From: a virus | Reading direction: 5' to 3' (one strand) | Virus record (IMG/VR): IMGVR_UViG_3300044609_000155 | Coordinates: 1 to 43,560 of that record | DNA: 43,560 nt | Shown here: positions 24,129 to 32,244 of the stretch, piece by piece | Numbering within the stretch: the stretch's first letter is position 1 | How the letters are laid out: each line of letters starts with the position of its first letter | Notes under the pieces: model-generated | Databases searched by the model: none | What the model was told of the DNA's origin: nothing | What the model saw: only the letters and a program-made list of their open reading frames with translations | Translations under genes and position numbers: made by a program

Positions 24129-24199
24129 TGATGATCCTTCTCCTACCACTACCACCCGTTCTCTTACTTCTCGCCTGTATCTACTGGCTGAAGCGTTGA
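24128..24199 (+). CDS. Micro-ORF for a 23-aa membrane peptide
   Basis: Begins at ATG overlapping the previous stop (TGATGATG) and encodes MMILLLPLPPVLLLLACIYW then LKR. It is almost entirely hydrophobic with a basic end, a plausible single membrane helix. Stop-start overlap supports coupled translation. It could be a chance ORF; evidence is composition and overlap only. Confidence 0.45.
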   Translation: MMILLLPLPPVLLLLACIYWLKR

Positions 24200-24272
24200 C
24201 TCTCTCACTTAGGGACGCACTCTGTTGCGTCTCCCTTTCTGAGGGACTCTTTGTCTCTCAAAGTATTCATTC

Positions 24273-24434
24273 ATGCACACCATGATCAAGACAATCACTC
24301 ATCACATCATGTGCACGACGTTAATGATTGCCTGTTATTCAGGTGCAGCAGCTGTCACTCTTACATCAGTTGATCTTATCAACACTGAACTAGAGAAGAT
24401 GGCAGATGCCCGCATCGAAGCACTGACTAAGTAG
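24273..24434 (+). CDS. Small protein with N-terminal hydrophobic segment (53 aa)
   Basis: ATG 24273 (or 24282) gives MHTMIKTITHHIMCTTLMIA, a hydrophobic signal-like segment with CYSGAAAVTL, then a short acidic helix ending IEALTK. The Cys after the hydrophobic run could hint at a lipoprotein signal, but the context is weak. It is preceded by an imperfect hairpin with AGGGACGCA/TGCGTCTCCCT arms near 24212-24237. No family recognised. Confidence 0.5.
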   Translation: MHTMIKTITHHIMCTTLMIACYSGAAAVTLTSVDLINTELEKMADARIEALTK

Positions 24435-24490
24435 TTGGTGCTTTTTCTATGCCTAGCTCTTTTCACAATCATCAATGTAAAAGCACAGTT

Positions 24491-24649
24491 ATGCGTGCAA
24501 ACTACCAGGCCATTCTCAGTGAATGCATCGAACGTGGAATCCTGAATTACATGCGAAGCATCGACATTGTTAATCCTGCAATGTTGCAATCACTAGAGAG
24601 TGAGATTTGGCTACAGCTTGATTCCTTTCTTATCTTTGAGGAGCCATGA
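24491..24649 (+). CDS. Small early protein (52 aa)
   Basis: I chose ATG 24491 (MRANYQAILSECIERGILNY), because the 14 residues upstream from 24449 look non-homologous. The product is helical and acidic, ending WLQLDSFLIFEEP. Its end overlaps the next start (ATGA). Unknown function. Confidence 0.6.
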   Translation: MRANYQAILSECIERGILNYMRSIDIVNPAMLQSLESEIWLQLDSFLIFEEP

Positions 24650-24837
24650 AACCACCATCAGACATTGTTGTAGGTCAATACCTACAGCTGATTTGCTTGT
24701 GTATTGCTGCTGCTATTGCTGCTGTCTATACAGCTGGCTATGTAGCGGGAACACAAGTTCACCGAATGAATGAGTTTGTAACGGAGGTATTTGTTTCTTG
24801 TCTATTTTCCTTCCGTCAAATCAAAGCACTAAGTTAG
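24646..24837 (+). CDS. Small membrane protein (63 aa)
   Basis: Begins at ATGA overlapping the previous gene. MKPPSDIVVGQYLQLICLCIAAAIAAVYTAGYVAG contains one membrane helix (about residues 9-33) followed by a short soluble tail. No known family. It overlaps the next ORF. Confidence 0.6.
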   Translation: MKPPSDIVVGQYLQLICLCIAAAIAAVYTAGYVAGTQVHRMNEFVTEVFVSCLFSFRQIKALS

Positions 24838-24980
24838 AACAATACGAATGCCTGACGGCAAGTGGCCAGGGCGTCAAGGTCATGGCCGCCAACCAAGAAC
24901 ACGCTTTTCTGAGCTGTTCTGAGCTGTTGTCCACAGCCACAGGTGATCTTATACACATCCGTTTATGTCATGAGTGGTAA
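24798..24980 (+). CDS. Small early protein (start uncertain)
   Basis: Open frame whose conserved-looking part is LEQYECLTASGQGVKVMAAN to the end (GDLIHIRLCHEW). There is no ATG near it; TTG 24798 is the available start, which would overlap the previous gene by 40 bases. A perfect 10-bp tandem repeat TTCTGAGCTG lies at 24907-24926 inside the frame. No function assigned. Confidence 0.5.
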   Translation: MSIFLPSNQSTKLEQYECLTASGQGVKVMAANQEHAFLSCSELLSTATGDLIHIRLCHEW

Positions 24981-25281
24981 AAAGAACTACTTTCCTAACA
25001 ACTGGCAGGAGTACAAGGACGCTGAGGACAGCGACTTTATCCCGCATACGTTTGAGGAAATCATGTCTTGGAAGGTTGGGGGTTGGGAACTACCCAGCAG
25101 TGTCTGCTGTGTGATCCGAACCACTAACTTAGAGACCAAAAAGACCAAGGAGTTTGTCTACCAGAAGTACGGCATGGCCCAACGAAAGGTAGAAGAACTG
25201 CTGAAAGATCCCAAGATCGAGTTCACAGTCTGTGATCACGACTCCATCCACCACCTATCTCCCCACGAAATCCATGAGTGA
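24970..25281 (+). CDS. Conserved early cyanophage protein (103 aa)
   Basis: ATG 24970 (MSGKKNYFPNNWQEYKDAED) overlaps the previous stop. The sequence FEEIMSWKVGGWELPSSVCCVIRTTNLETKKTKEFVYQ and a C-terminal VCDHDSIHHLSP look ordered. From memory, similar proteins with NYFPNNW and LPSSVCC occur in the early region of marine cyanopodoviruses; role unknown. Confidence 0.75.
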   Translation: MSGKKNYFPNNWQEYKDAEDSDFIPHTFEEIMSWKVGGWELPSSVCCVIRTTNLETKKTKEFVYQKYGMAQRKVEELLKDPKIEFTVCDHDSIHHLSPHEIHE

Positions 25282-25414
25282 AGAGACATTCAACCGGCGA
25301 CTGGATCAGCTGATCAAGGAAGTTATGCAACACCCGCATAAAGATGAGCTGCTGCGAATCGCCCAAGAGCAGCTTGCGGATGATACCTTTGTACTAGCCT
25401 CGGACCCATCTTGA
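25274..25414 (+). CDS. Small helical protein (46 aa)
   Basis: ATG 25274 overlaps the upstream stop (ATGA). MSEETFNRRLDQLIKEVMQH continues to LRIAQEQLADDTFVLASDPS; it is charged and helical. Last gene of the early cluster before the MarR-integrase region. Unknown function. Confidence 0.6.
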   Translation: MSEETFNRRLDQLIKEVMQHPHKDELLRIAQEQLADDTFVLASDPS

Positions 25415-25495
25415 CGCTCTTTTCTCTAGGCCCGCTTTACATTGGCACCGCTTGTGCTGCAGATTGCTGCATTTATCATGCTGATTCTGCATGGG

Positions 25496-25511
25496 TTATC
25501 CACTTGTGGAT
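25496..25511 (+). promoter_or_regulatory. TTATCCAC palindromic motif before MarR-like gene, copy 5
   Basis: TTATCCACTTGTGGATCA contains the perfect inverted repeat ATCCAC-TT-GTGGAT, 54 bases upstream of the MarR-like ATG in a 135-base gap with no gene. It may be an autoregulatory operator for the MarR-like protein or a copy of the CTATCCAC promoter class. Confidence 0.5.
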
Positions 25512-25549
25512 CATCCGTCTAGAATGGGACTGTATCCGACCAAAGGATC

Positions 25550-25903
25550 ATGGATCCACTCAGAAGAACCCTGACCAATCCGGACATGGATCGTCTGGGC
25601 AGAGTCATGAACTTATTGCGGATGCTTGACAAAGAAGTTCCGGCTCAAGCATTGGCAGTTCTCTTCTATATTGCGAGTCATGACAACTGTCACAAGACAG
25701 CAATAGAAGAAGATCTCAACATGCCCAATTCAAGCACGAGCCGAAACATCGACCGCCTTACAGAACACCACCGTTTGAATAAGGCGGGCATGGGCCTAGT
25801 TATTAAGGAGGAAGACCCATCTAACAGACGCAGACTTCAACTTAAGTTGAGCCACAAGGGACACGAACTCATGAAACAAATTGAGGCTATCCTTTATGGA
25901 TAA
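25550..25903 (+). CDS. MarR-like winged-helix transcription regulator
   Basis: The 117-aa product has ALAVLFYIASHDNCHKTAIEEDLNMPNSSTSRNIDRL (helix-turn-helix) and the wing VIKEEDPSNRRRLQLKLSHKGHEL, the DPxxRRxxxLxLTxxG pattern of MarR proteins. ATG 25577 is an alternative start. A MarR-like gene directly before the integrase is also found in P-SSP7 (established). It overlaps the integrase start by eight bases, so the two are one operon; it likely senses conditions or controls the integrase. Confidence 0.85.
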   Translation: MDPLRRTLTNPDMDRLGRVMNLLRMLDKEVPAQALAVLFYIASHDNCHKTAIEEDLNMPNSSTSRNIDRLTEHHRLNKAGMGLVIKEEDPSNRRRLQLKLSHKGHELMKQIEAILYG

Positions 25904-26819
25904 AAGGACGCAAAGGATCCTGGATCGCATCCCAAAGAAAGCAGCTATTAAAACGTTTAGCCAAGCGTTTGATCATGCTTGCACGCAGGTCACTGCCTGG
26001 GATGAAAGAACAAGCAACGGTGAGAATGTCAGACGACATCTCAAACAGTTTGAACAGATTGCTGGTGACCCTGCTCTCACAATCATGACATCGCCTTTCA
26101 TCAAGGCTGTTGTGGAGGATGCCATTGATACCTTTCAATGGTCAGAGGGAAGTGCCAATCGTTTCATCTCAACGATCAGCATGACTCTCAAGGTTGCAGC
26201 ACGGGATGGCTACATCCAAGGTGTTCCGGTGATCACCCGTTACAAGGAAGGAGAAGGTCGTACCAACTGGTACACCAAAGAACAGATTGATCTTCTGGTC
26301 AACCTAGCCCGTGAACGTGGTGATTGGGAAATGGCTGATCTGATTCTCCAAGCGGTTTACACCGGTTGTAGACAAGCAGAGATCAGGCGGTTGCGAGTTA
26401 GGGACGTGGACTTCCGTCCAGCCAACCCCGTCCTTCATGTCGGTGGTACACCTGACTCGGTAACCAAGGCCAAGAACTACCGGCAAGTTGGGATCAACGA
26501 CAAGATCGCTGAGCTGCTGCAACGCAGGATCCAAGGGCGTGATTCACAGGCTTTGGTCTTTGGGGACACCTGGATCAACCGCCAGATGATCAACCGCCAC
26601 TTCAACAGAGTGCGGGACAAGGCGATCCGTCTTGACCCATACATTGATGAGTCGTATGTGTTCCACACCTTGCGGCACACCTATGGCACCTGGCAGATCG
26701 CTGCAGGCACACCTTTGATGCACGTCAAAGAGAGCATGGGCCATCGCAACGTCGCCACGACGGAGCGCTACGTCCATAACACACAGGCGTCTGTGATGTC
26801 CTGTGCAAACAACATCTAG
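25896..26819 (+). CDS. int: Tyrosine recombinase / integrase
   Basis: ATG 25896 (MDKRTQRILDRIPKKAAIKT) overlaps the MarR-like stop. The 307-aa product has a SAM-like N-terminal domain and a catalytic domain with Arg in YTGCRQAEIRRLRVRDVD (about residue 160), HTLRHTYGTWQIA (about 258-261), GHRNVATTERYVHN with His and the nucleophile Tyr (about 291). It catalyses site-specific recombination between phage and host attachment sites. A tRNA-Leu-like attP candidate lies about 90 bases downstream, and a terminator follows. Confidence 0.95.
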   Translation: MDKRTQRILDRIPKKAAIKTFSQAFDHACTQVTAWDERTSNGENVRRHLKQFEQIAGDPALTIMTSPFIKAVVEDAIDTFQWSEGSANRFISTISMTLKVAARDGYIQGVPVITRYKEGEGRTNWYTKEQIDLLVNLARERGDWEMADLILQAVYTGCRQAEIRRLRVRDVDFRPANPVLHVGGTPDSVTKAKNYRQVGINDKIAELLQRRIQGRDSQALVFGDTWINRQMINRHFNRVRDKAIRLDPYIDESYVFHTLRHTYGTWQIAAGTPLMHVKESMGHRNVATTERYVHNTQASVMSCANNI

Positions 26820-26904
26820 CGCCCGTCTAGGTGTGGTACGATTTCGCTGCTACGATGGATTCAAAGGACGAATCTCAGCAATGAGAATCGCTGGAATCCC
26901 AGTG

Positions 26905-26943
26905 GGAGCGTGCCGGAATTGGTAGACGGACTCGACTCAAAAT
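26905..26943 (+). other. Candidate attP: 5' half of a tRNA-Leu gene
   Basis: The segment GCCGGAATTGGTAGACGGAC and following CTCGACTCAAAAT reads as the 5' part of a tRNA-Leu: D-arm GGAATTGGTAGAC and anticodon loop CTCAAAA (anticodon CAA). The match stops after the anticodon loop; no T-arm or 3' acceptor follows, so it is not a functional tRNA. P-SSP7 carries a similar tRNA-Leu identity next to its integrase (established). It is the likely attachment core. Confidence 0.8.
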
Positions 26944-26978
26944 TTGGCGTCTAGAACTGTCCACCTTCACACTCATCG

Positions 26979-26998
26979 GGGCCACTAGGCCCTTTTTT
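26979..26998 (+). terminator. Rho-independent terminator after int/att
   Basis: GGGCC-ACTA-GGCCC hairpin followed by six Ts. It separates the MarR-int operon from the RNA polymerase gene, which therefore needs a promoter of its own downstream. Confidence 0.88.
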
Positions 26999-27010
26999 AT
27001 TGGGGTTCTC

Positions 27011-27020
27011 ACCTATCCAC
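27011..27020 (+). promoter_or_regulatory. ACCTATCCAC motif before RNA polymerase gene, copy 6
   Basis: Lies 13 bases after the int terminator and 83 bases before the RNA polymerase ATG, exactly where a promoter is required. Followed by ATCCAGATATGGACAG. This placement is the best argument that the motif is a promoter or transcription operator. Confidence 0.6.
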
Positions 27021-27102
27021 ATCCAGATATGGACAGATACCTATCGAGTCCGTGGATTGTTGTGAGACTTAACACCTGTAACAACTCGTATTGATCGCGC
27101 CT

Positions 27103-29442
27103 ATGGCAACACCAGCCTTGATCGAAGCCCAATGCAACCTGGAACGAGAACAGATCCACATGGGGATCGTTGGCCTGCACCAAAACACCCGAAAAGTGGA
27201 GGAGCGGTCCTACGCCTCAGCAAGCATTTATGGCTCTGCAAGCATCAACGCATTGATGCCCAAGCTGGTTGACCGGATCACAGCCAAGCGCAACCGGATC
27301 TTTGAGGGCAAAACCGGGGCAGCCTTCAAGGAGATTGCGACCCACCTCAAGGACATCGAACCTCTAGCTGCTGGAGGGATCAGCATCAAGGTCACGTTTG
27401 ATCGTGTCTTCAGCTACCGCAAGGGAGCCAACCTCACCCAAGAGGTATGCGCCGCCATTGGTGGATCGCTGGAGGCCGAGTGCCAGATGCGCCACTACGA
27501 ACAAGTGGCACCAGGGTTGTTAAAAAGTATTAAGCAGAACTACTGGCACGCCAGCTGCGGGACACAGCAACGTCTGACCGTCGTCAAAACGATGATGAAC
27601 AGGCACGAGGTGGAAGCGTGGCAGCCATGGGGTCGTCACACCCGCATCAAGTTGGGTGGCTGGCTCCTTGACTGCATCATGGAGAGCAGTGGCTGGTTTC
27701 AGCGCGTCAATCGGCGTGAGGGGAAGCACACCAAGAGCTACATCGAACCAACACCCGAATTTATCGAAGTCAAAGATCAGGTGATGGCAAGTGCTGAGCT
27801 GTTTGCTCCACTGGCCTGGCCGATGCTGATCGAACCCAACGATTGGGCCAACGACAAGCAAGGCGGATACCTGCTCAATGAGGTGATGCGGGGCCATGAC
27901 CTAGTGCGGAGGGGCGATCCCTGCCGTATACAGGGGGAAGCGCCGCTGGCTTTTGTCAACAAAGCACAGAAGGTTGCTTACCGTCTCAACCCCTTCATTG
28001 TTGAAGTGGCTGAGCACCTGTTTGAGCGGGGTCAAGCGGTGGGGAAGTTTGTCCCCGTCGTGGAAATCCCTCTGCCTCCCAAGCCCGTAGACATTGCTGA
28101 GAACTACGATTCTCGCAAAGACTACAGACGCCGTGCTGCTGAGGTGATGAACCAGAACGCCCATGCGTTCAGACGTTCCTGCCGCACACGCATGACGATG
28201 GAAGCGGTGAAGCGATTCAAGAATGTCCCAAGGTTCTTCCATCCATTTTCGATGGATTACCGGGGCCGTCTCTATCCAATCCCTGCCTTTCTGACACCCC
28301 AAGACACAGACTTTGGAAAGAGTCTGCTGAAATTTGCCGATGAGTCATTCATGACGGATGAGGCAGAAGGCTGGCTGGCTTTTCAAGTCGCAACCACCTA
28401 CGGCTTGGATAAGGCTCCCATGAAAGAGCGGTTGGAATGGGTGTCTCACAATCACAGTCTGATCAGCCGCATTGCCAAAGATCCCATCGGGTGTCTTCCT
28501 GAATGGGAAGCAGCTGATGAACCATTTCAGTTCATGGCGGCGTGTGAAGAGTTCTATCACTGCGTAATCGCAGCTGATCGTCAATTCACATCGCTCCCAG
28601 TCGCGGTTGACGCCACCTGTTCTGGCATCCAGATCTTGGCTGGCCTGTGCCGTGATCGCAGTGCTGCAACGCTTGTCAATGTCTTGCCTAGCGATAGGCC
28701 ACAAGACGCATACAAGGTTGTCGCAGAAGCAGCAACACCTCATTGCCCAGCATCAATCCGTCCACATATGGATAGGAAGACTGTCAAGCGCGTGGTGATG
28801 ACTCTGCCTTACTGTGCAAAACCATTTTCAAATCGTGCTTACATTCGTGAAGCACTTTCTGAGAAACGTGTAGAGATCGACAAAGAAGATCTCACTGCAA
28901 CCGTGAAGGCTGTGCGAGAGGCGATGGCCAAGGTTCTACCAGGACCGATGGCTGTGATGAAGTGGATTGAATCAGAAGTCGCTCAGACCATTCGATCTGG
29001 TCGTCAGTATCTGGAATGGACAACACCATCTGGGTTTGTTGTTCATCAGAAGCTGAACAAGAAACAGATTGAGTCAATCGAGCTACAGCTCATGGGTCGT
29101 TGTCAACTGCGTACAGCGGTCGGTGAAACGGATGAGGTTGATCTTGCCCACCACAAGAATGCAACCATGCCAAATCTGATTCACTCACTGGATGCCTCAC
29201 TGTTGTGCTTAGCAACCCTGAGATTCGATGCACCCATCGCATTGATTCATGACTCTGTGCTCTGCCGGGCAACTGACATGTCCGTTCTATCCACTTTGGT
29301 ACGAGAGACGTACATGCACCTGTTCGCAGAGCACGACTACTTGCGGGACTGGGCCGAGCAAATCGGAGCACAGTCCGAACCCCCGATCATCGGAGACCTT
29401 GAACCGGAATCCGTAATCGAATCCACCTATTTCTTTTGTTAA
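27103..29442 (+). CDS. T7-like single-subunit DNA-dependent RNA polymerase (gp1)
   Basis: I chose ATG 27103 (MATPALIEAQCNLEREQIHM); TTG 27091 would add four residues. The 779-aa enzyme shows the polymerase core: SMDYRGRLYPIPAFLTPQ, VDATCSGIQILAGLCRD with the first catalytic Asp (about residue 502), KTVKRVVMTLPYCAKPF with the essential Lys and Tyr (about 561-568), and ALIHDSVLC with the second Asp (about 715). It transcribes phage middle and late genes from its own promoters. Length is below T7 (883 aa), mainly at the N-terminus, as in other cyanopodoviruses. It includes the 28-nt repeat at 27911. Confidence 0.96.
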   Translation: MATPALIEAQCNLEREQIHMGIVGLHQNTRKVEERSYASASIYGSASINALMPKLVDRITAKRNRIFEGKTGAAFKEIATHLKDIEPLAAGGISIKVTFDRVFSYRKGANLTQEVCAAIGGSLEAECQMRHYEQVAPGLLKSIKQNYWHASCGTQQRLTVVKTMMNRHEVEAWQPWGRHTRIKLGGWLLDCIMESSGWFQRVNRREGKHTKSYIEPTPEFIEVKDQVMASAELFAPLAWPMLIEPNDWANDKQGGYLLNEVMRGHDLVRRGDPCRIQGEAPLAFVNKAQKVAYRLNPFIVEVAEHLFERGQAVGKFVPVVEIPLPPKPVDIAENYDSRKDYRRRAAEVMNQNAHAFRRSCRTRMTMEAVKRFKNVPRFFHPFSMDYRGRLYPIPAFLTPQDTDFGKSLLKFADESFMTDEAEGWLAFQVATTYGLDKAPMKERLEWVSHNHSLISRIAKDPIGCLPEWEAADEPFQFMAACEEFYHCVIAADRQFTSLPVAVDATCSGIQILAGLCRDRSAATLVNVLPSDRPQDAYKVVAEAATPHCPASIRPHMDRKTVKRVVMTLPYCAKPFSNRAYIREALSEKRVEIDKEDLTATVKAVREAMAKVLPGPMAVMKWIESEVAQTIRSGRQYLEWTTPSGFVVHQKLNKKQIESIELQLMGRCQLRTAVGETDEVDLAHHKNATMPNLIHSLDASLLCLATLRFDAPIALIHDSVLCRATDMSVLSTLVRETYMHLFAEHDYLRDWAEQIGAQSEPPIIGDLEPESVIESTYFFC
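27911..27938 (+). promoter_or_regulatory. 28-nt element copy inside RNA polymerase gene
   Basis: Differs from the element at 21267 at only three of 28 positions and keeps CCCTGCCGTATACAGGG. Here the sequence encodes GDPCRIQGE, a region conserved in phage RNA polymerases, so coding constraint alone may hold it. The copy after terL could then be the derived one. Confidence 0.35.
29287..29294 (+). promoter_or_regulatory. CTATCCAC motif near end of RNA polymerase gene, copy 7
   Basis: CTATCCACTTTGGTA inside the RNA polymerase coding sequence, 148 bases before the SSB start. Same strand as the others. It could drive the replication operon from within the upstream gene. Confidence 0.4.
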
Positions 29443-30011
29443 TGACACGCACCATCCACGTCACCCAAAGCCCTGTAGTTCTTGATGGCTTCCAAGCTGT
29501 CATGAAGCCTGGCAAGTTTGGTGGTCATAACTTGGCTGCTCTGATTGATAAAGATCTGATTGATCATCTTGAGCAAGAACGAGCTGAACTGCTGAAATGG
29601 CAGGAAAGCAAGCTGAAGAATCCCAAGCGGGCCATCCTCAACCCTGAACCGTGGGAGGAGGTTGGTAATGGTCAGTACCGAATCAAATTCTCCTGGAAAC
29701 CTGAGAATATGCCACCAATTGTGGACACAGAAGGTACTCCCATTACAGACGAGAGTACTCCGCTCTATAACGGTTCCAAAGTTAAGTTGGCCTTCCGGCA
29801 GAAACCTTATTCCATGCCTAGTGGAACATGGGGGACTTCGGTCAAGATCATTGGCATTCAGCTCATTGCCCTGAGCAATGGCGCTGGTATTGATGCTGGT
29901 GATCTAGATGAAACTGAAGTAGCTGCCCTGTTTGGTCAGACCAAAGGGTTCAAGGCCAATGATCCCAACGTCACCGTCACCAACACTTCGGAAGACGACG
30001 ACGAGTTCTGA
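29442..30011 (+). CDS. Single-stranded DNA-binding protein (gp2.5-like)
   Basis: ATG 29442 overlaps the RNA polymerase stop (TAATGA). The 189-aa product has an OB-fold-like body (NGQYRIKFSWKPENMPPIVD, SKVKLAFRQKPYSMPSGTWG, VKIIGIQLIALSNG) and an acidic C-terminal tail ending TSEDDDEF with terminal Phe, as in T7 gp2.5. The tail contacts DNA polymerase and helicase. It protects single-stranded DNA and organises the replisome. Confidence 0.93.
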   Translation: MTRTIHVTQSPVVLDGFQAVMKPGKFGGHNLAALIDKDLIDHLEQERAELLKWQESKLKNPKRAILNPEPWEEVGNGQYRIKFSWKPENMPPIVDTEGTPITDESTPLYNGSKVKLAFRQKPYSMPSGTWGTSVKIIGIQLIALSNGAGIDAGDLDETEVAALFGQTKGFKANDPNVTVTNTSEDDDEF

Positions 30012-30364
30012 TGAAGTATCGCTCTGGTCTTGAGAAGCAGGTTGCTGATCTTCTCAATGGGCTAGGCGTGAAGTTTGAGTATGAAAGCACGAAGGTGCCA
30101 TACCAGTTGATGTGTAACTACACCCCCGACTTCCTCCTTCCCAATGGTGTCTATCTAGAAACCAAAGGACACTTCACTCCTGAGGATCGCCGCAAGATGC
30201 TTGCTGTTAAGAAAGCGAATCCGGATCTCGATATTCGGATGGTCTTTCAGGCTCCTCACAACAAGATTGAAAAACGTTCAAAGACCACCTACGCAATGTG
30301 GTGCGAAAGGAATGGGATTCAACATTGCGCCTATCACTCCATCCCTATTGAATGGCTGACCTGA
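30011..30364 (+). CDS. Endonuclease I, Holliday junction resolvase (gp3-like)
   Basis: The 117-aa product aligns closely in pattern with T7 endonuclease I: RSGLEKQVADLL, VKFEYESTKVPY, then NYTPDFLLPNGVYLETKG with Asp40, Glu50 and Lys52 at the same spacing as T7 Asp55, Glu65 and Lys67. It resolves branched DNA and helps degrade host DNA. Its start overlaps the SSB stop. Confidence 0.95.
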   Translation: MKYRSGLEKQVADLLNGLGVKFEYESTKVPYQLMCNYTPDFLLPNGVYLETKGHFTPEDRRKMLAVKKANPDLDIRMVFQAPHNKIEKRSKTTYAMWCERNGIQHCAYHSIPIEWLT

Positions 30365-30498
30365 CACTGATTAAGGATCTAGCCATGAATCTCATCATGG
30401 CACTCGATAAACACGCATCACCCAACGATGTAATCGAAGGCTTTGAGGATGCCCTTGATGCCTACGAAGAACTTATCAAGCAGTACCACCAGAAATGA
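30352..30498 (+). CDS. Small acidic protein (48 aa)
   Basis: ATG 30352 overlaps the endonuclease end by 13 bases and the stop overlaps the next ATG. The product, MADLTLIKDLAMNLIMALDK then HASPNDVIEGFEDALDAYEE, is a short helical acidic protein. It fills the gap between gp3 and gp4 genes. Unknown function. Confidence 0.6.
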   Translation: MADLTLIKDLAMNLIMALDKHASPNDVIEGFEDALDAYEELIKQYHQK

Positions 30499-30704
30499 AG
30501 TACGTCGATTACGGAACCCCTGAGTTCTACGCAGAAGGCTTCAGTGACTACCTCGCTGATGTTGATGCCAGTGATCCAAAGACAACAGAGAACCTGATTG
30601 AAGGGTTCTACCGCGCACTCGACTCTTGGTTCGATTATCACGATGCACAAGCACGAGCCTACGCAGACATGCGAAAGCGAGTTCGTGAGGCACTTGCCGT
30701 GTGA
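30495..30704 (+). CDS. Small acidic hypothetical protein (69 aa)
   Basis: Starts MKYVDYGTPEFYAEGFSDYL, contains VDASDPKTTENLIEGFYRAL and ends in a basic helix. ATGA overlap with the preceding gene supports coupling. Its last 62 bases overlap the primase-helicase start. No family recognised. Confidence 0.6.
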   Translation: MKYVDYGTPEFYAEGFSDYLADVDASDPKTTENLIEGFYRALDSWFDYHDAQARAYADMRKRVREALAV

Positions 30705-32244
30705 ACACTGTGGGTCATCGGATGCAAACTCCTTGTATTCCGATGGTCACACTTTTTGTTTCAAGTGCAACACCTATGGCCACACCGAAGAGCCGGTTCA
30801 CAATCATCAACGCATGTCCTCCAATGTCACGCTCAAAGGAGAAGCCGTCCGGCTTAACAAACGAAACCTGTCAGAGAAGGTCTGCCAACAGTACAAGATC
30901 TACAAAGACGGAGACATTCTACGGTTCCATTATTTCGATGATGCTGGAATCCTGCGAGGCTGCAAAGTAAAGACAAAGGAAAAAGTCTTTAAGTATGAAG
31001 GAGATGTCTCTGGAACACTCTTTGGACAACATTTGTTTCCCGCCTCTGGAAAACGAGTCGTTATCTGCGAGGGCGAGCTTGATGCGGCTTCATGTCAAGA
31101 GGCTATGCCGGGGTGGCCGATGGTGTCTCTACCTAGCGGTGCCGCAGCGGCCAAAAAGTCGATTCAACGGGCTCTCCCCTGGCTCCAGAATTTTGAGGAG
31201 GTTGTCCTGTTCTTCGACAATGACGAGGCAGGCCGTCAGGCGACGGAGGAAGCAGCAGGCGTATTGCCACCTGGCAAGACAAAGATCGCTGCACTCAAAG
31301 GTGATTACAAAGATGCGTCAGATGCCTTATCTGCCAATGACGCTGAGGCAGTTCGTCGAGCTATTTGGGACGCGAAACCTTACCGTCCAGATGGGATCGT
31401 CGAAGGAAAATCTCTTCTAGAGCTAGTCACTACACCGACTCCACCAGCTGATCATGACTACCCATTTGAAGGTCTCAATAAGAAGCTTCACGGGATTCGT
31501 TATGGCGAATTGGTGACGCTGACTGCAGGATCAGGTGTAGGGAAATCATCCGTGTGTCGTGAACTAGCAACACATCTTCTCAAGAAAGGAGAACGTATTG
31601 GGTACCTAGCTCTCGAAGAAAGTAATCGTAGAACAGCACTTGGCCTAATGTCATCGGCATTTGGCAGATCACTTCACCTAGGCGAACATGACCGAGCTAC
31701 TCTCACCGAAGCTTATAACAGCACTCTTGCTGACTGGAACCTCTATCTTTTTGATGGCTTCGGTTCTTTCGATCCCGACATCATTTATCACCGAATTGAA
31801 TATCTTGCTTGCGGGCTAGATGCACGGGTGATCTTCTTGGACCACCTCAGCATCTTGCTGTCAGGCCTTGACGGTGATGAGCGGCGGATCATTGATCAAA
31901 CGATGACCCGTCTACGCAGCCTTGTTGAACGAACAGGTGTTGCCATGTTCCTTGTTTCACACCTTCGGAGAACTAACGGTGACACAAACCATGAAGAAGG
32001 TGCCCGCGTCACTTTGGGACAGCTGCGTGGATCTGCAGCAATTGCACAGCTGTCTGACGGAGTTATTGCGCTCGAAAGAAACCAGCAGAGCGCATCTGGA
32101 GGAAGTGATACGACTGTGCGAGTCCTCAAGAATCGCTATTCAGGCGAAGTTGGCGTCGCGTGCACTTTGAAGTACGACCTATCCACTTGCAGATTTAATG
32201 AAACTGAACACGAAGATGGGTTCGATCCCACCACTGATTTCTAA
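30643..32244 (+). CDS. Primase-helicase (gp4-like)
   Basis: ATG 30643 gives the zinc-binding domain directly: LPCEHCGSSDANSLYSDGHT with Cys20, Cys23, Cys39 and Cys42. Next comes a Toprim fold (VVICEGELDAAS about residue 140; VVLFFDNDEAGRQA about 186) and a DnaB-type helicase with Walker A GSGVGKSS (about 295) and VIFLDHLSIL. It ends in an acidic tail with terminal Phe (EHEDGFDPTTDF), as in T7 gp4, for polymerase contact. The 533-aa protein primes and unwinds the replication fork. Confidence 0.95.
   Translation: MHKHEPTQTCESEFVRHLPCEHCGSSDANSLYSDGHTFCFKCNTYGHTEEPVHNHQRMSSNVTLKGEAVRLNKRNLSEKVCQQYKIYKDGDILRFHYFDDAGILRGCKVKTKEKVFKYEGDVSGTLFGQHLFPASGKRVVICEGELDAASCQEAMPGWPMVSLPSGAAAAKKSIQRALPWLQNFEEVVLFFDNDEAGRQATEEAAGVLPPGKTKIAALKGDYKDASDALSANDAEAVRRAIWDAKPYRPDGIVEGKSLLELVTTPTPPADHDYPFEGLNKKLHGIRYGELVTLTAGSGVGKSSVCRELATHLLKKGERIGYLALEESNRRTALGLMSSAFGRSLHLGEHDRATLTEAYNSTLADWNLYLFDGFGSFDPDIIYHRIEYLACGLDARVIFLDHLSILLSGLDGDERRIIDQTMTRLRSLVERTGVAMFLVSHLRRTNGDTNHEEGARVTLGQLRGSAAIAQLSDGVIALERNQQSASGGSDTTVRVLKNRYSGEVGVACTLKYDLSTCRFNETEHEDGFDPTTDF
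32177..32186 (+). promoter_or_regulatory. ACCTATCCAC motif at end of primase-helicase gene, copy 8
   Basis: ACCTATCCACTTGCAG within the last codons of the helicase gene, 30 bases before the next small gene and about 200 bases before the DNA polymerase exonuclease frame. Confidence 0.45.

Noticed and set aside
25411-25629. Plus-strand ORF ahead of the MarR-like gene
   Set aside because: It begins at a weak start, overlaps the MarR-like gene, and covers the palindromic TTATCCAC motif; it looks like a chance frame over a promoter region.
28757-28775. GTCCACATATGGATAG as another CTATCCAC motif
   Set aside because: It lacks the CTATCCAC core and is deep within the polymerase catalytic region.
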